Origin: Caulobacteraceae bacterium
Lineage (GTDB): Bacteria > Pseudomonadota > Alphaproteobacteria > Caulobacterales > Caulobacteraceae
Assembly (NCBI GenBank): GCA_947441065.1
Contig: CANESI010000005.1
Coordinates: 1-64,000, forward strand
Direction of reading: 5' to 3'
DNA: 64,000 bases
A program made the position numbers and the translations under genes. Position 1 is the stretch's first letter. The number at the start of each line of letters is the position of its first letter. The notes below the pieces were generated by a model. The model was not told the DNA's origin. It saw only the letters and a list, made by a program, of their open reading frames with translations, and did no database searches. This document shows positions 9,438 to 19,792 of the stretch, one piece after another.

Positions 9438-9794
9438 ATGAGTGGCGATAAGACTGTAGCGACCGGCCTAAAGCGGGGCCTCTTTCGCCGTTGTCCGAAC
9501 TGCGGCAATGGCAACCTGTTTCAAGGCTACCTCAAGGTGCGCAGTGAATGTGATGCTTGCGGGCACGATAATGGGCAATATCCGGCCGACGATGCGCCGC
9601 CCTATTTTACCATTCTGCTGGTCGGCCACCTGATCATAGCGCCGATGCTGTTCTTCCCGTTCATCTGGCAGTGGCCAGTCGGGCAGGTGCTCGCCCTAAC
9701 CATGCCGACCGTCATTTTTCTGACCCTTTGCCTCTTGCCCCTGGTTAAGGGCGCGGTGGTCGGGGTGCAGTGGGCGATCGCCAATCGGGGCTAA
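9438..9794 (+). CDS. DUF983 family membrane protein
   Basis: 118 residues. An N-terminal zinc ribbon (RRCPNCGNGNLF and ECDACGHDN, four Cys) is followed by two transmembrane helices (about 53-75 and 80-103). DUF983 proteins are conserved in alphaproteobacteria but their function is not established. The ATG at 9438 is preferred to an upstream GTG at 9423 because GGAAGG lies 7 bases before it. Convergent with typA across a hairpin terminator. Confidence 0.88.
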   Translation: MSGDKTVATGLKRGLFRRCPNCGNGNLFQGYLKVRSECDACGHDNGQYPADDAPPYFTILLVGHLIIAPMLFFPFIWQWPVGQVLALTMPTVIFLTLCLLPLVKGAVVGVQWAIANRG

Positions 9795-9806
9795 CTCCAA
9801 AAGCAA

Positions 9807-9828
9807 AACAGCCCCCGAGGGGGCTGTT
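9807..9828 (-). terminator. Rho-independent terminator of typA
   Basis: Perfect inverted repeat AACAGCCCCC-GA-GGGGGCTGTT. On the minus strand it is followed by TTGCTTTT, so it mainly serves typA; it may also stop transcripts of the DUF983 gene. Confidence 0.8.
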
Positions 9829-9856
9829 AAACTTGGATCTGAAAGGCCGCTAGACC

Positions 9857-11704
<1,848 letters not shown>

Positions 11705-12080
11705 GGTTTGGGAACCGATTTTGTGCGGGTGCGAAAGGAAACAGGCGCGCGGCTTGTACGCGACTGTGAGCAACAAAGCCACCCCGAGCGGCTCGAAACT
11801 CGATAATGGGTGCAGAACAGTCACCCTTTAGCGGCAATTTGACCCAAGGGGCTGCGAGATAAAATCAGACGCCCAACCTTGTTTTTCCCCGCTGCGCGCT
11901 CATCTGTGAGGCTGTTCGGTCGCCTTTGCCCCACCCGACGGCTCGAACCTGCCCAGCCAACAGAATTATATTGCGGCGCAACAATTCCATCGAGAATCGT
12001 TAGGATATTGATTTATATCGATAAATCGTCCCTACTGTTAAAAAAGTCGATAAAAATGCAATTCGAGCTTTGTTTTTCGC

Positions 12081-12109
12081 TTGTTATTTTGTGCATCGCA
12101 CATTAGATA
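12081..12109 (+). promoter_or_regulatory. Predicted sigma-70 promoter of a small RNA
   Basis: TTGTTA (12081-12086), a 17-base spacer and TAGATA (12104-12109), in an AT-rich stretch. It points toward the hairpins and strong terminator listed next; transcription would start near 12116. Confidence 0.5.
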
Positions 12110-12115
12110 GGTCTC

Positions 12116-12198
12116 GTGAGGCGTCTCTGATGCCTCTGCCCTTCCTGGGCGTTTCCTCCCTAATGACTGGCCGCGCCTGATTGGCGCGGCTTTTTTTT
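12116..12198 (+). ncRNA. Candidate small RNA with a CCUCCC anti-SD-like stretch
   Basis: No protein-coding gene on this strand accounts for the strong terminator that ends here, yet a promoter lies 80 bases upstream. The predicted RNA has hairpin 1 (GAGGCG-N7-TGCCTC, 12118-12136, loop TCTCTGA), hairpin 2 (GCCC-TTCCT-GGGC, 12138-12150), a single-stranded region with TTTCCTCCC, and a terminator stem. Pyrimidine-rich CCUCC motifs can pair with ribosome binding sites and recur in alphaproteobacterial small RNAs (CcsR-type in Rhodobacter, GsrN in Caulobacter). Kinship with those is not shown; the similarity is in motif only. Confidence 0.55.
12170..12198 (+). terminator. Strong Rho-independent terminator
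   Basis: GCCGCGCC-TGATT-GGCGCGGC followed by eight T residues on the plus strand. On the other strand no T run follows, so it does not serve the amidohydrolase gene. Confidence 0.85.
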
Positions 12199-12210
12199 GG
12201 CTAAAGTTCT

Positions 12211-13116
12211 TTAGGCCAACCGTTCGGCCCACGGGCATGCCGCCAAAATTCCGATCAATCGATCCAGATTGCGCTTCAAGCCGGCAAAGCCTTGGCTGAG
12301 GGTCAGATCGGCCTCGTTCAGATAGAGACGGCGATTGATTTCGATCTGAAGGGCGTGGATCCCCTGTGACGGGCAACCATAGTGCTCAGTCGTATAGCCC
12401 CCGGCATAGGGGCTGTTGCGCGCCACCTGATAGCCCATGCGGGTCAGGCTTTCATCGACCAGACGCGTCAGGCCAGAGCCACAGGATGTGCCGTGGCGGT
12501 CCCCCAACACAAAATCACTGCCCGCCCGCCCCCAGCCGCCGCCAGAGGCCGCAGAGGGCATAGAGTGCCAGTCGATTAGCACTGCCAGCCCGTGTCGCTG
12601 CTGTGCCTGTCCGAGCAATTCCCTGAGGGCCGCATGATAGGGCCCATGGACCGTCTCGAGACGAGTCTGAGCCTCGGTGGATGCGAGCCGATGGCGATAG
12701 ATCTCTTGGCCCTCTGCCACGACCTTGGCGATGACGCCAAGGCCTGCGGAGACACGTGCTGAGGGCCGCACCTGATCCATCGGCAGGACGCCGTCAAACA
12801 TATCGGGGTCAAGTTCGAGCGGGGATCGGTTCACATCCAGATAGGCCCGGCCATAGGTCGCCGCGATCAGGCTCGCCCCTTGCGCCGGTCCGCCCGCGAT
12901 CAATTGGTCAACATAGCCGTCCTCAGACTGACGAATGGACAGGCCATCCAGCCGGGTCGCCTCCATCAGGGATGCGGGATAGTGTCGGCCCGAATGGGGA
13001 GAGGCGAAAACCAGTGCCGTTGACCGCGCCGCCTGCGTCAGAACGAAGGGCGCAGGATCAGAGTCAAGCTCTGCGAAGATTAGAGGGTCGGGCGAGGTCA
13101 TTAACCCCATCATCAC
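12211..13116 (-). CDS. N-formylglutamate amidohydrolase family protein
   Basis: 301 residues. Features of the family (FGase) include FASPHSGRHYP, a DVNRSPLELDP block, the metal-site LIDWHSMP and HALQIEINRRLYL near the C terminus. Family members hydrolyse N-formylglutamate to glutamate and formate in histidine breakdown, but no hut genes are near, so the natural substrate is open. The start may instead be the ATG at 13101. It is divergent from cpdR, an arrangement I recall from relatives of Caulobacter. Confidence 0.88.
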   Translation of the reverse strand: MMMGLMTSPDPLIFAELDSDPAPFVLTQAARSTALVFASPHSGRHYPASLMEATRLDGLSIRQSEDGYVDQLIAGGPAQGASLIAATYGRAYLDVNRSPLELDPDMFDGVLPMDQVRPSARVSAGLGVIAKVVAEGQEIYRHRLASTEAQTRLETVHGPYHAALRELLGQAQQRHGLAVLIDWHSMPSAASGGGWGRAGSDFVLGDRHGTSCGSGLTRLVDESLTRMGYQVARNSPYAGGYTTEHYGCPSQGIHALQIEINRRLYLNEADLTLSQGFAGLKRNLDRLIGILAACPWAERLA

Positions 13117-13219
13117 GACCTTGGCCTAAGGGGTCAATGCAAGCCGCCCAAGACCATGGGATTTATCTCGGCTTTACACCTGCGGGCTTAAGCTTGGGCC
13201 AAGTGACGATGGATAGGAC

Positions 13220-13576
13220 ATGACACGAATTCTCTTGGCCGAAGATGACGAGTCCCTACGCGGCTTTTTGGCCCGGGCGCTCGAACGCGCCGGTTTTGAG
13301 GTCAAGGCCTGCGCCGATGGGGAAGAGGCGGTCGCCGAGCTGGACGACCGCTGGGACCTTCTATTGACCGATATTGTCATGCCCGGCATGGACGGGATTG
13401 AGGTCGCCCGCCTGGCCGCTGCGCGCCAGCCCGACATGCCCATCATGTTCATCACCGGCTTTGCCGCCGTCGCCCTGTCGGCGGGCAACCAGACCCCGCA
13501 GGGCTCTAAGGTGCTGTCCAAGCCCATCCACCTTCGCGAAATCGTCACCGAAGTTGAAAAGCTGATGGCCGCCTAA
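13220..13576 (+). CDS. cpdR: Single-domain response regulator CpdR
   Basis: 118-residue receiver domain with no output domain. The acidic pair EDDE, phospho-acceptor Asp51 (LLLTDIVMPGMDG), Thr79 (MFITGF) and Lys101 (VLSKP) are all in place, and the length and wording match Caulobacter CpdR. Known role there: unphosphorylated CpdR binds ClpX and brings the protease to the pole so that cell-cycle regulators are degraded; the CckA-ChpT relay phosphorylates and blocks it. With rcdA, also in this window, it points to a conserved CtrA-degradation module. It is followed by a tRNA gene. Confidence 0.93.
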   Translation: MTRILLAEDDESLRGFLARALERAGFEVKACADGEEAVAELDDRWDLLLTDIVMPGMDGIEVARLAAARQPDMPIMFITGFAAVALSAGNQTPQGSKVLSKPIHLREIVTEVEKLMAA

Positions 13577-13620
13577 GGGCCGCCCGTTCGGGGCCTTTCA
13601 CATTTCCCCACCAGAGCCGC

Positions 13621-13649
13621 TTGCCTTGAGCGCGCCGGGTCTGTATATC
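13621..13649 (+). promoter_or_regulatory. Predicted promoter of tRNA-Val
   Basis: TTGCCT (13621-13626), a 17-base spacer and TATATC (13644-13649) lie 30 bases ahead of the tRNA, giving a short leader. Confidence 0.5.
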
Positions 13650-13680
13650 CCCGCTTCCCGCTCCTCACCGGAGCCCGGTC

Positions 13681-13755
13681 GGACGCGTAGCTCAGCGGGA
13701 GAGCACCTCGTTGACATCGAGGGGGTCACAGGTTCAATCCCTGTCGCGTCCACCA
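13681..13755 (+). tRNA. tRNA-Val (anticodon GAC)
   Basis: Full cloverleaf: acceptor GGACGCG/CGCGTCC, D arm GCTCAGCGGGAGAGC, anticodon stem CCTCG/CGAGG with TTGACAT loop, T arm ACAGG-TTCAATC-CCTGT, and encoded CCA (13753-13755). Followed by a short T-rich run. Confidence 0.97.
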
Positions 13756-13795
13756 TTTTTCTTCTTATACCCTGACATTAGCATGATTAGACCAC

Positions 13796-14086
13796 GCGTC
13801 ATTGAGAGGCGCAGCGCGCCGAAGGACGAGGATGTCCCACTCTCTCCGCCGCGTCCCCCGCGAAGGCGGGGGTCCAGATCAGGGCTAACCGGCCGTGGGC
13901 GCTCCGCAGGTCTGGGTCCCCGCCTGCGCGGGGAACACGGATGTGGGGGCAAGCTTCGGCGCGCGCGGCGCGCAATGACGCGAGTAAAGAAAACAAGGCC
14001 CTCACCCAACCCTCTCCCACAGGGAGAGGTCTAAGAGGTGATAAGCCCTCGCCCCCTTTAGGGGGAGAGGGTTGGGTGAGGGGGTC
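13796..14086. repeat. Composite palindromic repeat, copy A
   Basis: This stretch between tRNA-Val and the DUF4019 gene holds no gene. Module 1 is an imperfect palindrome around CCCGCGAAGGCGGGGGTCC ... GTCCCCGCCTGCGCGGGG, with outer arms GCGTCATTG... and ...CAATGACGC. Module 2 is CCCTCACCCAACCCTCTCCC ... GGGAGAGGGTTGGGTGAGGG. The part from about 13855 to 14086 recurs almost unchanged, in the same orientation, at 14650-14879. Both modules resemble short intergenic palindromes found in many alphaproteobacterial genomes. Confidence 0.85.
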
Positions 14087-14189
14087 GTCCACGCCCTAAA
14101 GGCGGAAAATATAATAAACAATCTTGCGCTGTTTTTCGTTCAGGATTAGTCTTGTCTCCTATGAACTAGCCGTTCTAGGAGCGCGGCCT

Positions 14190-14600
14190 ATGATCAAAAA
14201 GTCAGTCTGCGCATCGGCCTTCGCCCTTGCCTTGGTCATGCCCCTTTCGGTTCAGGCGGAGCCAGTCGACGGGGCGACAGTGGCGAGATCTTGGTTGAGC
14301 CTCTTGGATCAATCGACCGCCGGTGCCTGTTGGGCCACCCCAAGCGCGACCAAAGAGGACGGCGTTAGCACCGATCACTTACTAGCGGTCGTCAAGGCGT
14401 TCCGTAGTCGATTCGGCGAGCCAGTCAGGCGGACCGTTGCCGCTGAAGAGAACAGCAAAAGTGTGCCGGGCATGCCCGATGGGAACTACAAGATCTTAAG
14501 CTTTAAAACGGTTTTCACCCACAAAAGCGATGTGATCGAGGCGGTTATCCTGTCCAAGGTAGCTGGAGACTGGCAGGTCTCGGGCTATTGCATCCGCTAG
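14190..14600 (+). CDS. DUF4019-like exported protein
   Basis: 136 residues with a Sec signal peptide (MIKKSVCASAFALALVMPLS, cleavage after VQA). The mature part has the DUF4019 pattern: an early Trp-rich segment (ATVARSWLSLLD, GACWATP), FRSRFGEPVRRTV in the middle, then PDGNYKILSFKTVFTHKS and a closing GDWQVSGYCIR. Function unknown; probably periplasmic. ATG 14190 is chosen because AGGAG lies 8 bases upstream and the signal peptide starts there. The gene sits exactly between two direct copies of a composite repeat. Confidence 0.75.
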   Translation: MIKKSVCASAFALALVMPLSVQAEPVDGATVARSWLSLLDQSTAGACWATPSATKEDGVSTDHLLAVVKAFRSRFGEPVRRTVAAEENSKSVPGMPDGNYKILSFKTVFTHKSDVIEAVILSKVAGDWQVSGYCIR

Positions 14601-14649
14601 GCTGGGCACACGGTGGAACGCGGCTGTGCGGCTCCCTCAACGCCGTCTT

Positions 14650-14879
14650 CCCCGCGAAGGCGGGGATCCAGATCAGGGCTAACCGGCCGTGGGCGCTCCG
14701 CAGGTCTGGGTCCCCGCCTTCGCGGGGAACACGGATGTGGGGGGTAAGCTTCGGCGCGCTTGGCTCGCAATGTCGCGATTAAAGGAAACAAGGCCCTCAC
14801 CCAACCCTCTCCCACAGGGAGAGGTCTAAGAGGTGATAAGCCCTCGCCCCCTTGGGGGAGAGGGTTGGGTGAGGGGGTC
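14650..14879. repeat. Composite palindromic repeat, copy B
   Basis: Near-identical direct copy of 13855-14086: same two modules in the same order, same spacer (AGATCAGGGCTAACCGGCCG) and the same GAGGTCTAAGAGGTGATAAG linker. Only scattered substitutions and a few small indels separate the copies. The outer arm found left of copy A is missing here. It fills the gap between the DUF4019 gene and the small gene ending at 14899. Confidence 0.85.
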
Positions 14880-14898
14880 ACCCCAGAACCTCACCGTC

Positions 14899-15069
14899 CT
14901 AATCCACCTTCAGATCCGGACGGCTGGCCAAGAAGGCGGCGCGTTCGGCGGGGGTCATGACCTTGCCGGGTTTGCGGCGGCTGACCTTGGGGGTCGGCGG
15001 CAGGAAGGCGGCGGGCTTGGCGTCCTTGCCCTTGAGGTCGGTCAGGCGGGTCTTGCTGGGCTTGGTCAT
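14899..15069 (-). CDS. Small basic protein of unknown function
   Basis: 56 residues, rich in Lys, Arg and Pro (TKPSKTRLTDLKGKD, PPTPKVSRRKPGK, TPAERAAFLASRPDLKVD). No domain recognised; likely disordered with a short C-terminal helix. AGGATGAG lies before the ATG at 15069; an upstream frame could add 7 residues. It lies between repeat copy B and the PhoD-like gene. Confidence 0.6.
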   Translation of the reverse strand: MTKPSKTRLTDLKGKDAKPAAFLPPTPKVSRRKPGKVMTPAERAAFLASRPDLKVD

Positions 15070-15123
15070 GATCTCATCCTGCTGCACCATTAGGGGGACT
15101 ATGGAGCCACCCCGGCCCCTTGG

Positions 15124-16197
15124 CTAGAGCCCGATCTGGCCGAAAGGAACGCTCAGGCCCTGCACCTCCGCCCCCTGTTCATTGCGGATCGACAGACGCA
15201 AGGACTTGGCCGCCCAATCGATCTCCATCAGGCCCGAATTGTTGAGGGCATAGGCCGGACCGATCTGCTGGCTGCTCATCTCATCATTGGTCGGTCTGAT
15301 GGTGCGGTTAAGCGCCGAGGCGGTCAGCTCGACCATCGGATAGTCCACCAGCCCCGCCTGCCGATAGAGCGCGGCCATGTGCCGGTCCCCCGACACCATT
15401 ACCACCCCCTTGGCCCGCGTCTGATTGATCAGGCGAAAGAGCCGCGCCCGCTCACGCGGCAGGGTATGCCACGCCTCATAGCCATGCCCATCGGCCAGCA
15501 CCTGCACCGACGAAACGATCAGGCGCAGGTCGGCGGGCTGCTTCAACTGCGCCGCCAGCCAGGCCCATTGGACCTCGCCCAGCATGGTCTTTGCGCCATC
15601 CTCGTCGGGAACATAACGCTCCTTGCCCTTGGCGCCCCTCTGATCTGTATCTTTCAAGTCGCTGCGGAAGGAACGGCTATCGAGCATGATGATCTGGACC
15701 CTCTGGCCCTTGGGGCCAAAGAGGCGCGCGCCATAGATGCCAGGATGGTCTAGGCCAAGAGCGCTATCACCCCAAAAGCCATCAAACAGGGCCTCGGCGC
15801 GGGCCTTACCGACATAGTGCGCCCCGGCATCATTGGCCCCATAATCATGATCGTCCCAGGTCGCCAAGATCGGCACGCTTTTGTTGAGGGCGGCAAAGTC
15901 TGGATTGAGCGCCAGATCACGATAGGCCTTGGTCAAGATCGGCAGGCTTGGATCAGCGGCGGGATCATCGCCATAAACATTATCGCCCAAGGCCAAGAAC
16001 AGATCGGGCCTAGAGGCCAGCACACCGTGCAGAGCCGGAACGGGCCAAGTTTCCTTCATACAGGAGCCAAAGGCGATGCGAGTTAGCACCGTTTCAGCCC
16101 CCAACATCTTAGCCGCCTCAGGACGTTTGACGATCTCTTGCGCCCCGACCGGATGGGCCAGCGATAGAAGGGCCACAAGGCCAAGGGTACGGATCAT
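15124..16197 (-). CDS. PhoD-like alkaline phosphatase / phosphodiesterase, exported
   Basis: 357 residues with a signal peptide (1-19, cut after VGA). Metallophosphatase motifs of the PhoD family are visible: FGSCMKE near the N terminus, LALGDNVYGDD, WDDHDYGAND, MLDSRSFRSD and VSGDRHMAA. PhoD enzymes bind Fe/Ca and cleave phosphate monoesters or diesters in the periplasm. Unlike classical PhoD, the signal lacks a twin-Arg motif, so export is probably by Sec. No Pho box was seen. Confidence 0.88.
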   Translation of the reverse strand: MIRTLGLVALLSLAHPVGAQEIVKRPEAAKMLGAETVLTRIAFGSCMKETWPVPALHGVLASRPDLFLALGDNVYGDDPAADPSLPILTKAYRDLALNPDFAALNKSVPILATWDDHDYGANDAGAHYVGKARAEALFDGFWGDSALGLDHPGIYGARLFGPKGQRVQIIMLDSRSFRSDLKDTDQRGAKGKERYVPDEDGAKTMLGEVQWAWLAAQLKQPADLRLIVSSVQVLADGHGYEAWHTLPRERARLFRLINQTRAKGVVMVSGDRHMAALYRQAGLVDYPMVELTASALNRTIRPTNDEMSSQQIGPAYALNNSGLMEIDWAAKSLRLSIRNEQGAEVQGLSVPFGQIGL

Positions 16198-16257
16198 GAA
16201 ACACCTCTAAGAACGGACGAGACTATTGTGCCGATGATCTATGACTGGGCCGTGACG

Positions 16258-16914
16258 TCAAACCGATTGCGCCAAGAGGCGGGGTAAATCGCGCATATGA
16301 TCAAAGACCTCAGCCCCAGCGTTGCGCAAGGCCGTCGCCGCGTGAGGCCCTTCGCCCGCATAGCCTAGAACCCGCATCCCCGCCGCCTTGGCTGCGGTCA
16401 CGCCGGTGACCGAGTCTTCGACAACGATACAGCGGGCAGGGTCCGTGCCGAGGGCCTGCGACGCATGGAGAAAGAGGCCCGGATCAGGTTTCCAGTGACC
16501 GACCTCATAGGCGCTAAAGATGCGGCCCTCAAAGCGGGTGTAAAGGTCGGTGAGGCTAAGCGTGTGGGACAGTTTTTCCAACGGGCCATTGGAGGCGACG
16601 CAATAGGGCTGGCGGATCAGATCCAGCGCCTCATGGACGCCCTCTACGGCCTTAAGGTCCTGATCAAAGGCCAAGGCCGTGGCGCGGCGCACCTCAACGA
16701 TGAAGCCATCGCCCAAAATCCGGCCAGAACGGCGCTCGATCTCCGCAACACAGAACGCGATCTTGCGGCCACGAAATAGCTCCATAGCCTCCTGAAGGTC
16801 CATCGGTGCCCCAGCCGCCGTAGCCGCCTCGGCCATGACCCGGTTGGCAATGATCTCGCTATCGACAAGGACACCGTCACTGTCGAAGATCACCAACTCA
16901 ATCGGTTGGACCAT
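16258..16914 (-). CDS. HAD-superfamily phosphatase (Gph / beta-PGM type)
   Basis: 218 residues. Motif I FDSDGVLVDSE, cap domain, motif II CVASNGPLEKL, Lys in GHWKPDPGLFLHA and motif IV VVEDSVTGVTAAKAAGM define a subfamily IA sugar-phosphate phosphatase or mutase. Substrate not predictable. The ATG at 16914 shares a base with the TGA of the acetyltransferase gene upstream (TGATG), so the pair is coupled. Confidence 0.88.
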   Translation of the reverse strand: MVQPIELVIFDSDGVLVDSEIIANRVMAEAATAAGAPMDLQEAMELFRGRKIAFCVAEIERRSGRILGDGFIVEVRRATALAFDQDLKAVEGVHEALDLIRQPYCVASNGPLEKLSHTLSLTDLYTRFEGRIFSAYEVGHWKPDPGLFLHASQALGTDPARCIVVEDSVTGVTAAKAAGMRVLGYAGEGPHAATALRNAGAEVFDHMRDLPRLLAQSV

Positions 16915-17459
16915 CAGCCCCTCCTCGCCCGCCACTGCTCCCGACTCTGGCCCCAGATGTCGATGGGGATTTCGATGGGGGGTGGCATCATATCTTGCCG
17001 CAGGATCGTCGAGCCCAAGCGCGCGGCCACGGCCTGCGAGGCGAGGTTGGCGGGATCGATACAGTGGATCACTTCGCTCCAGCCCAGATGGTCAAAGACC
17101 CAGTCGATGGCCGCTGTGGCTGCCTCGGCGGCATAGCCCTTGCCTTGAAAGGCCGCGCCCAAGCCCCAGCCAACCTCTGTCCCCGGCCAGCCTTCCGGCT
17201 GCCACGGCCCAATACGTCCGACCCACTGACCCGTCGCCCGTTCCACCACCGTAAAGATGGAGCAGCCGTTGATGGCCCAAGCCCCAGCGATGGTCATAAA
17301 GCCGCGCCAGGCCACAGAACGTGGTTGCACCCCGCCAATATAGCGGGCGGTGGCCTCATCGGCCATCAGTTGGGCATAGGGGTCGAAATCCTCGGCCACA
17401 GGGGGACGAAGGATCAGGCGCTCGGTGATCAGGGTGGGTCCAAGATCGCTGCTGACCAT
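16914..17459 (-). CDS. GNAT-family N-acetyltransferase (RimJ/RimL-like)
   Basis: 181 residues. Starts with the typical TERLILRPPVAEDFDPYAQLM; the acetyl-CoA loop is in LGAAFQGKGYAAEAATAAIDW, and VIHCIDPANLASQAVAARLG follows. This group acetylates protein N termini or small amines; target unknown. ATG 17459 has GGAG 7 bases upstream and is preferred over a start 15 bases earlier. Confidence 0.87.
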   Translation of the reverse strand: MVSSDLGPTLITERLILRPPVAEDFDPYAQLMADEATARYIGGVQPRSVAWRGFMTIAGAWAINGCSIFTVVERATGQWVGRIGPWQPEGWPGTEVGWGLGAAFQGKGYAAEAATAAIDWVFDHLGWSEVIHCIDPANLASQAVAARLGSTILRQDMMPPPIEIPIDIWGQSREQWRARRG

Positions 17460-17481
17460 CGCAAGGCTCCGCAAAAGAAAA

Positions 17482-17507
17482 AGGCCGCCAGATCGCTCTG
17501 ACGGCCT
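17482..17507 (-). terminator. Rho-independent terminator of mdh
   Basis: AGGCCG-C-CAGA-TCGC-TCTG-A-CGGCCT stem with one mismatch; on the minus strand TTTTTCTTTT follows. It lies 25 bp past the mdh stop and before the acetyltransferase gene. Confidence 0.8.
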
Positions 17508-17531
17508 CTATCATAGGATGTTTCTAGGCCT

Positions 17532-18572
<1,041 letters not shown>

Positions 18573-18645
18573 TCAAGGTAGCAAACGCAATAGACGCCCG
18601 GCGATCTGACGCTTAAAAGCTGTCCGAACATTTACGAGGCGCACC

Positions 18646-19701
18646 ATGTCCAAGACCAACCCCGGCCGCTATTTCGAAGATTTCCGTCTGGGCGAGGTTC
18701 TGGCCCACGCCACGCCGCGCACCCTCACCGCCGGGGATGTCGCCCTCTATACCGCCTTTTATGGCCCACGCTTTGCCCTCTTTAGCGCCGACAGCTTTGC
18801 CCAGAGCTGCGGCCTTGGCCAAAGCCCCATCGATCCTGTGGTGGTCTTCCACATGGTGTTCGGCAAGACCGTGCCCGATGTGTCGCTCAATGCCGTGGCC
18901 AATCTGGGCTATGCGGATGGCCGGTTCCTCTGTCCCGTCCATGCCGGGGATACGATCACCTCGCGCTCTGAGGTCATTGGCCTGAAGGAAAATTCCAACC
19001 GCAAGACCGGCGTGGTCTATGTGCGCACCACTGGCGTCAACCAGCATGGCACAGCGGTGCTGACCTATGTGCGCTGGGTCATGGTTCGCAAACGCGATGA
19101 GGCCGCCCCTATCGCCCAAGAGGCGGTCCCCGCCCTGCCCGCCTGCGTCTCTGCAGCCGATCTGGTGATCCCAGCGGGCCTGTCCTTTGCTCACTATGAT
19201 TTTGCCTTGGCAGGCTCTGCCCACGCCTTTGAGGACTATGAGATCGGCGAGAAGATCGACCATGTTGACGGCATGGCCATCGAAGAGGCCGAGCACCAGA
19301 TGGCCACCCGGCTCTATCAGAACACGGCCAAGGTCCATTTCAATCAATATGAGCGCGCCAAGGACCCGACGGGCCGCCGGCTCGTCTATGGCGGCGTGGT
19401 CATATCCACCGCCAAGGCCCTGTCGTTCAATGGGCTGGAAAATGCCGGTCTGATCCTTGGCATCAATGGCGGACGGCATGTGAACCCCTATTTTGCCGGG
19501 GCCACGATCTTTGCCTGGAGCGAGGTTCTGGACCGTGCCGAGATTGCGGGCCGCAGCGATGTTGGGGCCCTGCGCCTGCGTCTGGTCGCGACCAAGGACC
19601 GGCCCTGCAGCGATTTCCCGGATAGGGACAGCGAGGGGAAATATCCCCCCGAAGTCATTCTTGACTTCGATTATTGGGCAGCGGTGCCGCGTAAACGCTA
19701 A
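18646..19701 (+). CDS. mch: Mesaconyl-CoA hydratase (MaoC family)
   Basis: 351 residues, two tandem MaoC-type hot-dog domains (about 8-155 and 180-345). It hydrates mesaconyl-C1-CoA to beta-methylmalyl-CoA in the ethylmalonyl-CoA pathway. GRYFEDFRLGEV is typical of the first domain and YEIGEKIDHVDGMAIEEAEHQMATRLYQNTAKVHFN of the second. Length and the tandem form match Mch of Rhodobacter. With ccr, ecm and a CitE-family gene within 8 kb the assignment is well supported. Confidence 0.9.
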   Translation: MSKTNPGRYFEDFRLGEVLAHATPRTLTAGDVALYTAFYGPRFALFSADSFAQSCGLGQSPIDPVVVFHMVFGKTVPDVSLNAVANLGYADGRFLCPVHAGDTITSRSEVIGLKENSNRKTGVVYVRTTGVNQHGTAVLTYVRWVMVRKRDEAAPIAQEAVPALPACVSAADLVIPAGLSFAHYDFALAGSAHAFEDYEIGEKIDHVDGMAIEEAEHQMATRLYQNTAKVHFNQYERAKDPTGRRLVYGGVVISTAKALSFNGLENAGLILGINGGRHVNPYFAGATIFAWSEVLDRAEIAGRSDVGALRLRLVATKDRPCSDFPDRDSEGKYPPEVILDFDYWAAVPRKR

Positions 19702-19729
19702 TTTTCTTAGCCATAGCTAAATTTCGACC

Positions 19730-19780
19730 TAAAGCGATTGCGAACTGGGCTGCGATCCGAGATAGGTTTGCAGCGCTTTA
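19730..19780. promoter_or_regulatory. Long inverted repeat between mch and the HIT gene
   Basis: TAAAGCG at 19730 and CGCTTTA ending 19780 mirror each other; the inner TTGCGAAC and GTTTGCA extend the symmetry. A separate TTAGC-CATA-GCTAA hairpin is at 19707-19720. These may form an operator for the HIT gene or a terminator for mch. Confidence 0.3.
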
Positions 19781-19792
19781 AGAGAGATTCAG

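Noticed and set aside
11705-11824. 40-residue N-terminal extension of TypA
   Set aside because: The extra residues do not resemble TypA; the Met at 11704 gives the normal length.
11879-12106. 75-codon open frame upstream of the small RNA candidate
   Set aside because: No ribosome binding site, composition unlike a protein, and it runs through the AT-rich promoter region.
13562-13620. Terminator after cpdR
   Set aside because: AAGGGCC...GGGGCCTTT pairs only with a bulge and has no T run; too weak to list.
13796-14879. CRISPR array or insertion sequence
   Set aside because: Only two long copies, no short regularly spaced repeats, no cas genes, no transposase and no target-site duplication seen.
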